A stretch of DNA of 64,000 nucleotides from Alopecurus myosuroides (taxonomy: Eukaryota > Streptophyta > Magnoliopsida > Poales > Poaceae): the NCBI GenBank assembly GCA_028641055.1, contig CM054060.1:244851540-244915539 (forward strand). The letters run 5' to 3'. The position numbers were made by a program, and so were the translations under genes. Below the pieces are notes generated by a model. The model had not been told where the DNA came from. It did not search any database and worked only from the letters and a program-made list of their open reading frames with translations. Shown piece by piece: positions 1-12,479 of the stretch (position 1 is its first letter; each line of letters begins with the position of its first letter).

Positions 1-1939
1 TTTCAAAAGGCGTGATATAGGGTTCCATTCTAGCCGACACCGCCATTTGGCCTGTCTCCACCATCCTCGACCGTGAATGGATGGGTCCCCGCCTCCTCTT
101 CTTGGAGCTCCAACGCTGGGACGGGATGGAGACCTTGGACTTGCGCTTGACATTGTGCTTAGGTCCCTAAATTTAGAGTTTGGTAAATCAGCAACGACAT
201 CGTGTTGGCCATGGCGGCATTTTGCGGGACAAGAACAACGTATACCTATCTCCTCATCAACCTTGTCGGCGGTAATCTCCCGACGAAGTTGAGAAAAGTG
301 TAGATTCGTCTCGTCACTTCTCCCATTAAGTGGTGGATCTAGTGCAGCTTACGTGTGTTACATATTTGATGTCAGAAGATTCAGATCAATTCAAAAGTTT
401 AACGGTTGTCTGTGAGTGGTCTGTCAAGGGACAGGGACACTCTGAAGGTTCGAACACTAGGGGCTAAACACACTTCCCACATCTCTTGAGGAGGCTTCGC
501 GGGGGAAGCTTGGCAACAACGACAATGGTGACTCGGAGAGTTTACCCAGGTTCAGGCCACCGTTGCGGTGTAAAACCCTACTCCTGCTTGTATGATGTAT
601 TGCACTGTGGTGGCTACAGTACAAATATGAGCTTGTGCTCGGGTCAGACAAGTGAATTGAGCTCTCCTTCTATGAGGGCCGAAGGACCCTTTTGATACCG
701 GCGTTTGGACCTCCTTCCCGCTCACTTGGAGGGAAAGGGTTACCACAAAGTGCCAATGGTGGAGACCAACTAGGCTCCACGCTGTATCCTTGCTCTTGGT
801 CGTCGAGGACAGCGCCATCGTCCATGGCAGAATAGTGGGGATGCCTGATGACGTTGTCTCTGTCTTGTAGCGCCGTCTTGGTCTCCTTGCACCAAAGGGG
901 AAATCCTAGTAAGACGCTTTGGCCGGAGCAGTTGTCTCCTATTCTTTATACACGGGAAGGGTAACTGCCGCCAAAGAGGCTCTGCGGCCCTATGGCGCCT
1001 TCTCCATCGCGCAGAGGGGTGGGCGTCAGTAGCACATGGTGTGACCCCTCTCGAGAAGATACGCTTCCTGGAGAGGAACAGGGGCGAGGTAGATCTCCTA
1101 TCCAAGGACAGATGGAGAGACACTTCATGGAGGGGTTGTGTTCTCATACCGGCCCAGCCCATAGTTGGGCCTCCGAAGAGAACTTCAGCCGCGAGGATTT
1201 CACCCACCAGGCCACAAATACCGGCTGTACTAGGCCGCAACAGTCGGACCGGGATACCCTAGTATCCTTGGGCCGACAACGGCGACGACTTTGACTTTGG
1301 GGCAAAGGTCCTTAGAAGCACATGTATGAAGACTTTTCGGTTATCATCAACGATGCCAAGACATCTCTGGTAGGAGAGCGGCGACAACACGACTCGCTCT
1401 GACGGTGTAATAGTCGTTGTTAGGTGATACAAGGAACCCAATGTAATTTTGATTATGTTTGAGGCATTTTGGCCCAGTTATTTTGGAGCTTATAGGCAGC
1501 TTGAAAGTTCAAATAAGCTTAAGCCCAAAAGAACTAGAATTTAAGCCGTTTTTGCGGACAGCCGGCTTGCACCTTTTCTTCACAATGGGGGGAAGCCGCG
1601 GGTATCCAGCTTCCCGCAACAACCCATAAGTTCTGCGAGTGGGTATTTGGCGTTGTCGCTATATGGTTTTTTTTATATACATACAAATGCCACCGCACAA
1701 CTACACTGATTCAAATCGTTATCAGCAAAAAAAGGAAACGTAGCTGGTAGGAGACAATAAACGCGTTCATGTCTCGACACTGACCCTAGGGTTCCTTGCT
1801 GCCGTCCGGCCACCACCGTCTAACCACGGCCCAGTCACTACCCAACCACCGCCTCTTCACCGCCGGAGCAGCCTTCTCCTCATAGCCCTATCTACCACCG
1901 CCTTGTTAACACCCCAGCCACCGCCCTCCTCAACACCCG
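1..1939. other. Unassigned flank left of the LTR nest
   Basis: I recognise no gene, RNA or transposon end here. The stretch has only short, mutually overlapping open frames without recognisable motifs. The last 150 bases are C-rich with many CCACC/CCGCC triplets, resembling a proline-rich exon or a GC-rich untranslated leader. It ends at the insertion point of element 1, where acccg (1935-1939) is the left target-site duplication. It could be an old decayed transposon or the 5' part of whatever continues beyond 36622. Confidence 0.4.
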
Positions 1940-3102
1940 TGTCACACCCCAGTTTTAGGTCACTTGTAACACATGAGGGAAGCCATTTTTGTGAGCCAAC
2001 AAAAACTTTTTAATACCCTTGTGTAATCAAACATTATGTAATGAACCATGTTTATCTATGCAATGCAAGAAAGCTTTGATCAAAAATCATTTATTATCTT
2101 TTCTGATGTTTTCTAATTATTTCTGTGATGTTTTCCACATGATGTTTTTAATACTTTTCATCCAAATTATTGTGACATTGTTGTTTTCAACTTATTGACA
2201 ATATTTGGTTTGGTTTGAACCAAGAAAACAATTTGGCAAAAGAATAATTGAATGTTTTCTTTTAAAGTTTCTATAGAAACTTCTGAAAAATAAGCCAAGT
2301 AGCTATTTTTCACTCATGTTATCCATATGCTAAGGAATCATATTTTATGTTTTCTTGGCATGAATGTGTTCTCTAATATATGGACTACAAAGGGGTCGGC
2401 TTTGTTTGAAAAGGTGAATTGACAAAACAATCCTTTGCTTGATGGTTTTGTGTTAAGAAAATTAAGGCAGGAGTGTGTTTTCTGAAAAACGGAGAAAAAC
2501 AGGAACTAGCTGTTTTCCCACCTTGTTTTCAGTGCTCATTTGGATTTCAAATTTGTTTTATTTTGATGTTTATGAAAGTAATCAACTTTCTTAACACGAC
2601 CACACTTTGAAAACAAATTTTGGATTGAGTTTGGCTCATGAAAACAGGACCAACTTTTGCCTAATCCAGTATGTTGCAACACTTATAAAATTTCACTAAG
2701 TCATTTAGACTGAATCTGAAAAATTCAGAAAAACAGGAAATGACACCAAATCCATTTGATCATATCTTTTGTTTGGAAAACTCTATAGCTGGGCCACTTG
2801 GACCTTCTAGAAGCCTAGTCATCCCTCTTCATTTTCTATGCTTTGGGTTCTAGTTGTGTTGACCAGAGAGGAGTGGAAGGGAGAGAGAACAGAGGTGAAA
2901 ACGAGAGGGAGTGGCAGGGGGTTCTGACAGAATGCCATTGTGTGTGTCACTGTGGCCACCCCGTGCCATTCTTCCACGCCCTCGCCGTTGCTAGCCTTGA
3001 CTGACCCCATTTTCACCTCCTAGCCATGCCCTAAAGCGCGCCCCGGGCCCTTTTCTAGTCGCCCGAGAGCACCCACGTGCGCACACGCCGTGGCACCATG
3101 GC

Positions 3103-3109
3103 TATAAAG
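3103..3109 (+). promoter_or_regulatory. Probable TATA box of element 1 LTR
   Basis: TATAAAG in the context gctataaagc, about 115 bases before the first ATG of the LTR reading frame (3218). The same motif at the same relative place in the 3' LTR is 20103-20109. The position, followed by a C-rich leader, fits an RNA polymerase II start for the retroelement transcript. Inference from motif and position only. Confidence 0.6.
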
Positions 3110-3217
3110 CCACGGGCACGCCCTCGCCTCGCCACTACACTCACCACCCACCCCTCCCTCACCCAGACCACGAGCGTGCACGCCCTGAGCTCGCTGTGAA
3201 CCCAGATTGCTGGAAAA

Positions 3218-6200
3218 ATGCCACCGGCCACCGCGGAGAGCAGAGGTGGGAGGCGCACACCGTGGGCAATCCCGCCCCTCTCCTTTGCATCCACCGCACT
3301 CCCCACACTCTATAGACCACCCCTAACATGTACTCGTGTCCCCTCGCTTGCAGGTTCGCCGGAGAACCCGTCAGAGTCGCCGCGGACCCGCAGCATCGCG
3401 TCAGCGACTGAGGTCGTTCCGCGCCGCGTCTTCACTGCCCTTGCACTGCCTCGAGTCCGTGACACCACCCCGACCCCGCGCCACATTCCCACACGACCCC
3501 TAGGTGAGCAATCTCTTGCTTCTCGCCACCGGTCGTGCGCCGATTGAACGAGAGAGCGGGAGAAGAGAGAGGGAGGAAGGAGATGGCCGTGTACCGTTGA
3601 TCGTGATATCAACGGCCACGTTTGAACCATGAAACATTACGCGCGTGCCGCGCGTCGCGGATGCGAGCTGGGCCGCCAAGCCTTAGCAGGCCGTGCGCCC
3701 GTGAGAGAAGAACAGCCCACACACCTTTTCTTTTTTCCTTTTTAAAATCAACAGAAACATGTTAGTTACTTTAATCATGTTAAAAATAGCTAAACTCAAA
3801 AATAAAATCAACCAAAATTCTCTGTGGTAGATCTACTAAGTCATGAATGCATGCAACTTGTAGATCTACATTTGGGTCATTATTTCGCAAATGATAAATC
3901 ATTTTCCACACACTGTCTGTTAAGGTAAAAGTGCCATAACTTTTGGCTGGAATGTTCAAATTGTGCAAACTAAAATTATTGGAGTAGCCCTTGACTAGAT
4001 CTATCAGTAGGGATTGATCTCACCTCAATTTTACCTACCATTTCGAAATTCCATTCACTTTGGTAAATGTCCAGTAGCATTTTTTAGGATTTTTAGAAGT
4101 TGTCTGAAAATACTTTTTGATGTGAATCCAACTGGATCTGTCAGTGTATGCTTAGATCTATGTTATCCTAGCTTGTTGTGATTTTTAGAGCTCTAGATTT
4201 ATTTTGGAAACAGATCTAAGTTTTTACACTTTTCTGTTAGAAATAATATGTGTAGATTTATTTTTAGAATAATTGCTTGCTAGTGTTACTTTGTTTTTTT
4301 AGCATGTTTAGATGTTGTTCTTAGTGTTAAAATGTTGTTTACTCATAGATCTAGCATGTTAGAAAGTGTGGGCATGTTTGATTATTGTATGGAGCTAGTA
4401 TATGCTTAGTATTGTTCTCTAGTTTTTGTTTTAATAAATCTTGTGATGCAAAGTATAGCTAGTTTATTTACCTAAATTTTTAGAGGTGTTTGATAGGGTC
4501 CAATACCATTTTGGTACTGATAAGAAGTTGCTTTCACCTCTGTTAGGTTGCATTTTATTTCTTAGAGATGCATGTGTAGTTATAGTGTTATTTACTCATA
4601 GTGTTATTTCTCACTAGATTCAATAGTTGTAGTTTTGCTTAGTGAATATTTTGTTTTCCACAAGTTGGACCAGAGGCTTAGGACCTCTTTAATGTCATGG
4701 AAAACCTAGTGGAACACCCACTGGTTCCATTTCATTTTGGTGATAAATGCCATCTCTCAACCATAGTAATAGTAGTAGTAGTAGAGAATATTATTATTTT
4801 GGGTGTATGCTTGTAGATTTTTTGCTTGGTAAACTTGTGTGTTATTTTTGTTTGTGCATTACTTGCTGTATTGTGTGGTTGAGTATCATTGCTTGCTTAG
4901 TTTGGTTCTGATTGAGTGTCCTTATTTTATTTTTGCGACGTTAGAAAACGAGGAAGAAGTAGTTGGTGCCGGAGGCTACTACTACCATTCCTGTTGCTAC
5001 CACGAGCAGGACCCTCAACTCCACCAAGGCAATCCATCCTTAAAGCTTGCTGTTATACTACTTATCATTATATATCATGCATATTCTACTTCTGAAGTTT
5101 TACAAAAACTTGATTACCAAAACTATTTGATTGAGTGTCTATCATTATTACTATTAATATTATATGGTTATATTATCACTTTGCCATTAGTCAACTTGGT
5201 GTTACCAAGCCTTTAGCCACTATAAGGTATATAAATACCGCCTAAGATAATAATCTTGAGTCCCTAAGTGGACACTTTTAAAATGTGCTTTTGCAAACAA
5301 ATGAGTTATGAAAAGTCCACGGTGAAAAGGAGGGACCTTGTTCACCGGAGGAGCTAAAGAGTTGTTTTCAAATGGTTTACAAAAGGCACATAACCTAGTC
5401 TTCGCTGGACAACCAAGAAGTACTGCCACTCTACCCCAACATGGGTACGAGGCCTATCTAGATACTTGTTCTTGTTAGTGTGTCTACTATCCCAAAAATC
5501 TATAGAGAGGATGATACTCTGAACCGAAGTGTCGCCAGGAGGGAGAAACGGGACATACATAGTGTGGGATTAATTTTCCCTCCGGATGTGACAATTGGGT
5601 CTCCTGCTATGGTGATGTGTGACATGGTGCCAGGAAGAACAAACCTAATTGAAGGGATGGACATATATACTAGCTTGTTCAGAGTGGACAGTTAGGATCA
5701 TTCTTCTGATGCGTGCATATCGCTGTGTCGATCCATGGGTGGTTCATGGCAGATGATTGGATCTATTGGAATGTGTACACCTCTGCAGAGTAAAACTATT
5801 CAGAATAGCCGAGCCCTCAGATATGGGAAGTTGAAAGGCCATGTAGCTAGCATTGTGTCAAGTTTTCAAAAAGGTGTTTTTTAACAAGGACTTGTACCGG
5901 GATGGTACCGATGAACGAACTAGAGATGTTATTCCAAGAAGTTTTGTAAAGAAAACCCTCTTTTATAAATCAAGTTTTATAAAACCTCTTGTACATGTGA
6001 TATCTACAAGAGAAAGAAAAATTATAATATTTTCTTTTGAAGTATCTTCTTCAACAAAGATATAGAGATATCAAAGCTATAATCCCGGTACAAACTAAAA
6101 TTCTTGGAGTAGCACTTGACTATATCTATCAGTAGGGCTTGACCTCACCTCAAGGTCATTTGGAAATTCCATCTACTTTGGTAAATGTCCAGTAGCACTT

Positions 6201-9200
6201 GCTAGGATTTGTAGAAGTTGTTTGAAAACACTTTTTGATGTGAAACCAACTGGATCTGTTAGTGTATGCTTATATGTATGTTATCCTAGCTTGGTGTGAT
6301 TTTTGGAGCTCTATATATATTTTGGCAACAGATCTAAGTTTTTGTACTTTTCTGTTAGAAATAATATGTGTAGATTTATTTTTAGAATAATTGCTTGCTA
6401 GTGTTACTTTGTTTTCTAGCATGTTTAGATGTTGTTCTTAGTGTTAAAAGGTTATTTACTCACATATATAGCATGTTAGAAAGTGTGGGCACGTTTGATT
6501 ATTGTATGGAGCTAGTATATGCTTAGTATTATTCTCTAGTTTTTGTTTTAATAAATCTTGTGATGCAAAGTATAGCTAGTTTATTTACCTAAGTTTTTAG
6601 AGGTGTTTGATAGGGTCCGGTACCATTTTGGTACTGATAAGAAGTTTCTTTAACCTACTAGTAGTAGTAGTAGAGAATATTATTATTTTGGGTGTATGCT
6701 TGTAGATTGTTTGCTTGGTAAACTTGTGTGTTATTTTTGTTTGTGCATTTCTTGTTGTCTTGTGTGGTTGAGTATCATTGCTTGCTTAGTTTGGTTCTGA
6801 TTGAGTGTCCTTATTTTATTTTTGCGACGATAGAAAACGAGGAAGAAGTAGTTGGTGCCGGAGGCTACTACTACCATTCCTGTTGCTACCACGAGCAGGA
6901 CCCTCAACTCCACCAAGGCAAGCCATCCTTAAAGCTTGCTGTTATACTAATTATCATTATCTATCATGCATTTTCTACTTCTGAAGTTTTACAAAAACTT
7001 GATTACCAAAACTATTTTATTGAGTGGCTATCATTATTACTATTAATATTATATGGTTATATTATCACTTTGCCATTAGTCAACTTGGTGTTACCAAGCC
7101 TTTAGCCACTATAAGGTATATAAATACCGCCTAAGATAATAATCTTGAGTCCCTAAGTGGACACTTTTAAAATGTGCTTTTGCAAACAAATGAGTTATGA
7201 AAAGTCCACGGTGAAAAGGCGGGACCTTGTTCACCAGAGGAGCTAAAGAGTTGTTTTCAAATGGTTTAAAAAAGGCACATAACCTAGTCTTCGCTGGACA
7301 ACCAAGAAGTACTGCCACTCTACCCCAACATGGGTACGTGGCCTATCTAGATACTTGTTCTTGTTAGTGTGTGTACTATTCGAAAAAGCTATAGAGATGA
7401 TGATACTCTGAACCGAAGTGTCGCCAGGAGGGAGAAACGGGACATACATAGTGTGGGATTAATTTTCCCTCCGGATGCGACAATTGGGTCTCCTGCTGTG
7501 GTAATGTTTGACATGGTTCGGGGAAGAACAAACCTAATTGAAGGGGTGGACATATACTAGCTTGTTCAGAGTGGACAGTTAGGATCATTCTTCTGATGCT
7601 TGCATATCGTTGTGTCGATCCATGGGTGGTTCATGGCAGATGATTGGATCTAGTGGAATGTGTACATCTGCAGAGTAAAACTATTCAGAATAGCCGAGCC
7701 CTCGGATATGGGCATTTGAAAGGCCATGTAGCTAGCATTGTGTCAAGTTTTCAAAAAGGTATTTTTGAACAAGGACTTGTACCGGGATGGTACCGATGAA
7801 GGAACTGGAGATGTTATTCCAAGAAGTTTTGCAAAGAAAACCCTCTTTTATAAAACAAGTTTTATAACACCTCTTGTATGTCGCACCCGGACTTCTAGAG
7901 GATACTCACAGCCCGCTAAACAGTAGATGGATGTCTTACGGGGCATACCGGCACCCGCATCTCAATATGAGCAGGTCAACACGTAAACGGGTGACAACCA
8001 TTCTCTACTATTCATCGTCTGCGTAAACCATCCCATAGAAATCCGAGTACTTCCATTGACGTACTTCATAACATGCACACATGGTACGTCAACGGCATTT
8101 GAACAAGTGATATCACAACATATCTCTAAGACACAAAAGATTGAAATAAGTGGAAAATAGCTCTCACTAGAGCAGAGATAGCAAATACAATCATCCAGAG
8201 GACACATGTCCCAACAATTCATCATTACATCACTGCGGAAGCATCCAAAGTGTCTGAGTACAGACAAGATCCAAATAGGCCTAAGAGGCCGAAAACGAAA
8301 AGACGGAGCCCATCCACGATGTCTCGAATCCTGCCCGGGTCCGCTATCTACTCGTCAGCAGCCTCGTCATACTCCACGTAGTAGCCACCATGGGGATCCT
8401 CGGAAACGTAGTCTGCGGAAACCACAGCCCCAAAGGGGTCAGTACAGACAAGTACTACCAAGCAAGACTCACAAGATACCAAAGTGTACCCGGCAACACC
8501 AAGTACAGATGCTTTGGGTTCAACGGAAGAATAGGTGATACAAAAGTGCGGCAGCAGGCTGCTCTAACCAACTACAGAAACACGCTACAACATCCGGCTA
8601 AAAGAGAGGGATAAGATAGCGTATCGTAACCAACTACCACTAACCTCAAACAAACCCATCCTGGATCTCGCCCCTTATCCAAAGAAGCAATCCGAGGATA
8701 ACTCACACAGTTGGATTAATGATGGGTCAAGTTATTGTGTCAGTAAGGTCTATTACTAGTCAACATTAGTATTACGTTAGGTGTAAGTTGTCTAATCCTT
8801 GTTAGCCAGCCCTATCACCAAGTCATCCATAACCGCGGACAACACGGCTTCTCGAGAAGATTTAACCCTGGAGGGGTGCACCAATTTGGCGTACACGTAA
8901 GAATACCCCGCCAGACGGGGATCAAACCCACCAAGCGAGGCACTCAACACAACCCAACTCTTCTTCGCATCAAGCCCAAAGAACCACGTGCTGTGCGTGC
9001 GCGGCTAATCGAGCCCCCACGAAGAAAAGGGGGACCCTCATAGCACTGGAAGACCACGCCGCCCTAAATGCCGACTAAAAAAGTTTCCACCCTGGCCTCG
9101 GGTTCGTACCTGCATATGCGTGCATCAAATGGAAAGCCCGAACTAAGTGTGGCGATTTGGACGAGATGCAAATCGAATCAGAGTTGCGGGGGGCGCCCAT

Positions 9201-12200
9201 ACATGCTTCCCACGTGCGGTTAGCGCGCTCAACATGGATCCAGAGGACAAAGACTTTTCCTGAGTTCCAAACTAGCAGGCCTCAAAACCATACCCGGCCT
9301 CCTGCCGGTGCCTTATCATCAAATTAGCATTACCCCAAACATTAACAGGTTATTGTTTAAACATCGAGCCCCCAGAACATAATAAAATATGGTAACAGAA
9401 ATAACGGACAACAGACTCGAGCATAAACAACCCTAAGCATGCTAGTAAGACACAGGCAACAAGCAATGGGGTTATAGGTGTGGAGGATAGGCTATATCAG
9501 GGTTACAGGATAACATGTGATAGGATCGAACACAAGCAACGAATCTTAAGGCTAGCAGAATAGACAACGGAAAGTATCGATATCCAGTGTGGAAAGGACA
9601 CAATGGTTCATGTGCGTGAATACTTGCCTGCAAACTCAGTAGCCTGGTACTGAGCTAACTCCTCAGAAGTAGTGTCGTAAGCCTCGTCTGTCTCAACGTC
9701 GTCGTCTATTCGAGAAGAAGCAAACACACAACGCAGAGAGACAAACAATCAATAACATGGCATAATTCACAATCATGGGATGATGCATGACAATTTAATT
9801 GATGCATCAAAATCAATTAGTTGACATGGTAACATAATTAAATGGACCCATATGCAATTTGGATTGCATATGGAAAGCCCATGAATTAAGGTTGAAATAA
9901 ATGTTCTACAACTAACCATCATGTGAAAGTTGTTTAGAATGATGCATGGATGAAGAAAACAATGAGAAAACAACATTAGATTCAATTTGAAAAGGTGTTT
10001 ACCAAGTTTGAAATTTTATTTATTAAGTTATGAAATTTTGGCTTCTTAAAGGAGTTACACAAGCATTTGTTGTTTTCACCAATTTTTAATTGTTCAAAAT
10101 AAATAACAAAATTCATATTTAGAAAGAACACAAAATTTTAGGTGGAATACATGTTTCATTTGTTGAAAAAGGAATTAAAATGAATTAATTATGAATTAAC
10201 CAAATTTAAACAAGATTTAAATGAATTTAATTCAAGTATGAATCTATTTGAATTTTTATTTGTTCAAAACATTAAATAAAGTTCATATTTGAAAAGATTA
10301 GATTTTTCTGGTTTGAAAACATATTTTATGTGTTCAAAAAGAATTTAATTTGACCAAGTTATGAATTTAGTAATAATAAATGATTTAAACAAGGTTTAAA
10401 TTATTCAGCCAATTTTAATTATTCAAAACAGTAAACAAAGTTTATATTTGGGAAGGTGGTTCAATTTGGTATGGAAAACATATTTTATATGGGACATTTG
10501 AATTAAATTTGAAATAGTTATGAACTTAATCAAATTCAAAAGAGTTGTTTGAATTTGAAATTTTGAAACTATTTGAAATGCTCAAAACAGTAAACAAATG
10601 ATTTAAATAGGTATAGAATTAAATTTGGTGCAGAATACATATTTTATTTATTAAGTTTGGATTTAAAATGCTCAAGTTATTTGTATTTGAAAATCAAGGA
10701 CCAATTTGTAAATAACACAGACTGGATTTTAAAAAGAAAAGGGGCCAGGACGAATTACACCTCGCAGTGGCCCAGCCTAGGCCACTGACAGAGGGCCCTG
10801 GGCCACGGTGGCGCTCGCGTGGCGTGGGTGTGTGCCTGCGTGGCTGCAGGGTCGCTGACAGGGGGCCCCCACCTGTCAGCGCTGGTGGTAAAAGGTTGGA
10901 TTTAATCCGCGAGGGGGGATTCGAACCCTCGATCTCGTGAGCGTGCGTGCAGTGCTGCTGCCACTGCGCTGTGCTGCTGTCTGTTGACAAATAGGAGGGA
11001 GGCTTGGTTTTGTGGTTCAGTTTCAGTTAGTTTAACTGAAACTGAAAGTTTAGTCTGCTGAAACTGCACCGAGGGGACGGTGGTCACCGGCGGCGAGCTG
11101 CTGCTGCTCGAGGCTGTTGCTCGTGTGTGTTCAGGAAGGCATGCTTGCGCGTGCAGAGAGGAGAGAGAGGGGAAGGGGGTGGTGTGCTCACCGGGAGGCG
11201 GAAGGAGGAGGAGGCGATCGTGCTCGGGAGGAGACTGTCGACGACGGCGGCGACAGCGAGGTGGACGGCGGCGTGGATCCCGGCACTCTCAAACGCAGCA
11301 GCGATGTCGAGGAGGTAGGTGGCAGTACGGGGAATTCGTTCGCGGGATCAACCAGAGGGGGGGAGAACCATGGCGGCGGCGATCGTCGGGGTTAGGTGGC
11401 GGTGGTGCTCGGGTTCAGGTGGTGCAGAGGTAGAGAGAGAGGAGCAGAGGGGAAAAATGGCGACGGCGGCGCGAGTGAGATGGAGGAGGAGGGTTTAGGG
11501 CAGAGGGTGGTGCTCGGGGTGAGCTTAAAAGGAGGAGGGGGAGCGCGCGCAGCCGTCCCCTCCGCCGTACTGTCGACGTGGGCAGCGGCGATGGACGTCG
11601 TACAGGGGGATGAAGAGGTAAGGGGGCTGGTAGGCTGGTGGGCTGGGCCTGCTGTCTCCCCAGCCCGCGTTCCTTTTTATTATTTTTTTTGTTCTCTCTG
11701 TTTTTTTTTTGCTGAAAAGAAATAGGGAAGAAAAGGATAGCTTTAGGGTTAGAAAAAAATTAGGGAAAAATTTGTATAGGTTATTTATTGTAACAGCAAC
11801 ATTGTGCAACTTTTGTTTTTCAAAAAATTTGAAATTAGTTGCTGTTTGGAAATTTAATTGAATTTGAGTGAATATTTGAATTAAATGATTTATTGAAAGA
11901 AAAAATTTGATAATTGAACTTCCTAGTTTAATGGAAACAAACAGATGTTTTTATTTGAATATTTTTATTTGAAAATTGTAACAGAACAAGTATGAAACAG
12001 GAATTTGAAAATTCTTTTGAAATTCATATTGAAAAACAAGGGAAAACAAAGGAAAACAAATGGAAAACAAATGCAAAACTTAAGATGCCATGATGCAAAA
12101 CATAATTTAACAAAAAGCAAACATTCTAAAGGTTGTTTTTCATACTTGGGATGTTACATTGTACATGTGATATCTACAAGAGAAAGAAAAATTATAATAT

Positions 12201-12479
12201 TTTCTTTTGAAGTATCTTCTTCAACAAAGATATAGAGATATCAAAGCAACCATGATGTTATCTTACATACACCATGGGTAGTGAGCCCTATTTATAGCCT
12301 ACCTACCCACCATATAAGCATACTGCATTCTGTAAGTGTATAAAGGATGTCTTGCAGAGTACATTCAAATGTACTCATATTGGTTTCGCCCCTGGCTATT
12401 TACTTGGCCAGACTTTGAGGAGATGCCACCTGAGGAGGAGTATGAGGAGGAGTACTTTTCCGACGACTATGCGAGTTAG
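3218..12479 (+). CDS. Candidate spliced small protein encoded inside the element 1 LTR
   Basis: A four-exon reading frame can be assembled by eye: 3218-3245 (ATG, donor gtggga), 3354-3503 (acceptor cttgcag, donor gtgagc), 4945-5028 (acceptor gttag, GC-type donor gcaatc) and 12358-12479 (acceptor cttgcag, TAG stop). Exon lengths of 28, 150, 84 and 122 nt sum to 384 nt, 127 codons plus stop, and every junction is phase 1. No exon contains an in-frame stop. The first part is basic and Pro/Ser-rich; exon 3 begins ENEEEVVGAGGYYYHSCCYH; exon 4 ends with an acidic EEEYEEEYFSDDYAS tail. The duplicated copy of exon 3 at 6834-6917 is also open and has the better GC donor gcaagc. I know no family for this protein. 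It lies between the LTR TATA box and the LTR 3' end. Splicing is inferred, not observed. S1, sitting in the last intron, is a later insertion. Confidence 0.5.
3966..7878 (+). repeat. Tandem duplication of about 2.1 kb inside the 5' LTR
   Basis: Copy A is 3966-6077. Copy B starts at 6091 and runs to 7878, then continues after S1 to 12247. Both begin at caaactaaaatt and end at tatagagatatcaaagc. A 13-base filler (6078-6090) separates them. Copy B has lost about 230 bases (near 6655) that are present in copy A (about 4540-4765) and in the 3' LTR (about 29720-29940). Both copies contain candidate exon 3. Confidence 0.85.
8348..9705 (-). CDS. Last two candidate exons of the S-family LTR small protein (S1 copy)
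   Basis: On the minus strand an exon 9705-9628 (78 nt, acceptor aatag, GC-type donor gcaagtattc) and a terminal exon 8412-8348 (65 nt, acceptor ttccgcag, TAG stop) share one frame, phase 1 at both junctions. The first encodes an acidic peptide beginning after the split codon with DDVETDEAYDTTSEELAQYQ; the second encodes YVSEDPHGG...EYDEAADE and stops. S2 has the same two exons with identical lengths and mostly conservative changes, while the introns around them differ in length. The first exon and start codon are not resolved. No family is recognised. It could be decayed leader sequence, but the absence of indels in the coding parts argues against that. Confidence 0.45.
10055..10640 (-). repeat. 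Degenerate ~160-bp repeats in the S1 intron
   Basis: An AT-rich tract in which a phrase like caaaacagtaaacaaa followed by long A/T runs recurs near 10090, 10255, 10425 and 10590, at roughly 160-170-base spacing. It corresponds to the longer array in S2. Confidence 0.5.
10890..10985 (-). ncRNA. tRNA-like Pol III promoter module in S1
   Basis: On the minus strand, CAGCGCAGTGG (10971-10961) resembles an A box with one mismatch. GGGTTCGAATCC (10928-10917) is a near-perfect B box about 33 bases downstream, the spacing of a tRNA gene. A TTTT run (10893-10890) follows as a possible terminator. The same order is found in S2. I see no convincing cloverleaf or CCA end, so this is not called a tRNA gene. 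It could be a tRNA relic, the head of a SINE, or a functional internal promoter in the LTR. Confidence 0.5.

Larger units (their letters stand above)
7879..12158 (-). mobile_element. S1: solo LTR of a long-LTR retrotransposon
   Basis: A 4280-bp unit ending TGTCGCACCC / GGGATGTTACA and flanked by a perfect 5-bp duplication ttgta (7874-7878 and 12159-12163). It aligns with the reverse complement of S2 (31482-36351). No internal domain or second LTR is present, so it is a solo LTR. Polarity is set to minus because on that strand it begins TGTAACATCCC, has a TATA-like cttttaag near 11524, a GC-rich leader and terminal exon-like segments. The length is consistent with the very long LTRs of some Triticeae families; I do not assign a family name. 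Confidence 0.85.

Noticed and set aside
770..1240. 156-codon minus-strand frame in the left flank
   Set aside because: Overlaps other frames of similar length, no recognisable motif.
4839..5216. 125-codon open frame repeated at 6728 and 30016
   Set aside because: Only the 84-nt segment beginning after the acceptor is acidic and shared with other LTRs. The rest is Leu/Ile-rich AT-sequence of an intron and recurs because the LTR segment is repeated.
10890..10985. True tRNA gene in S1/S2
   Set aside because: Boxes fit, but acceptor and anticodon stems cannot be paired convincingly by eye.
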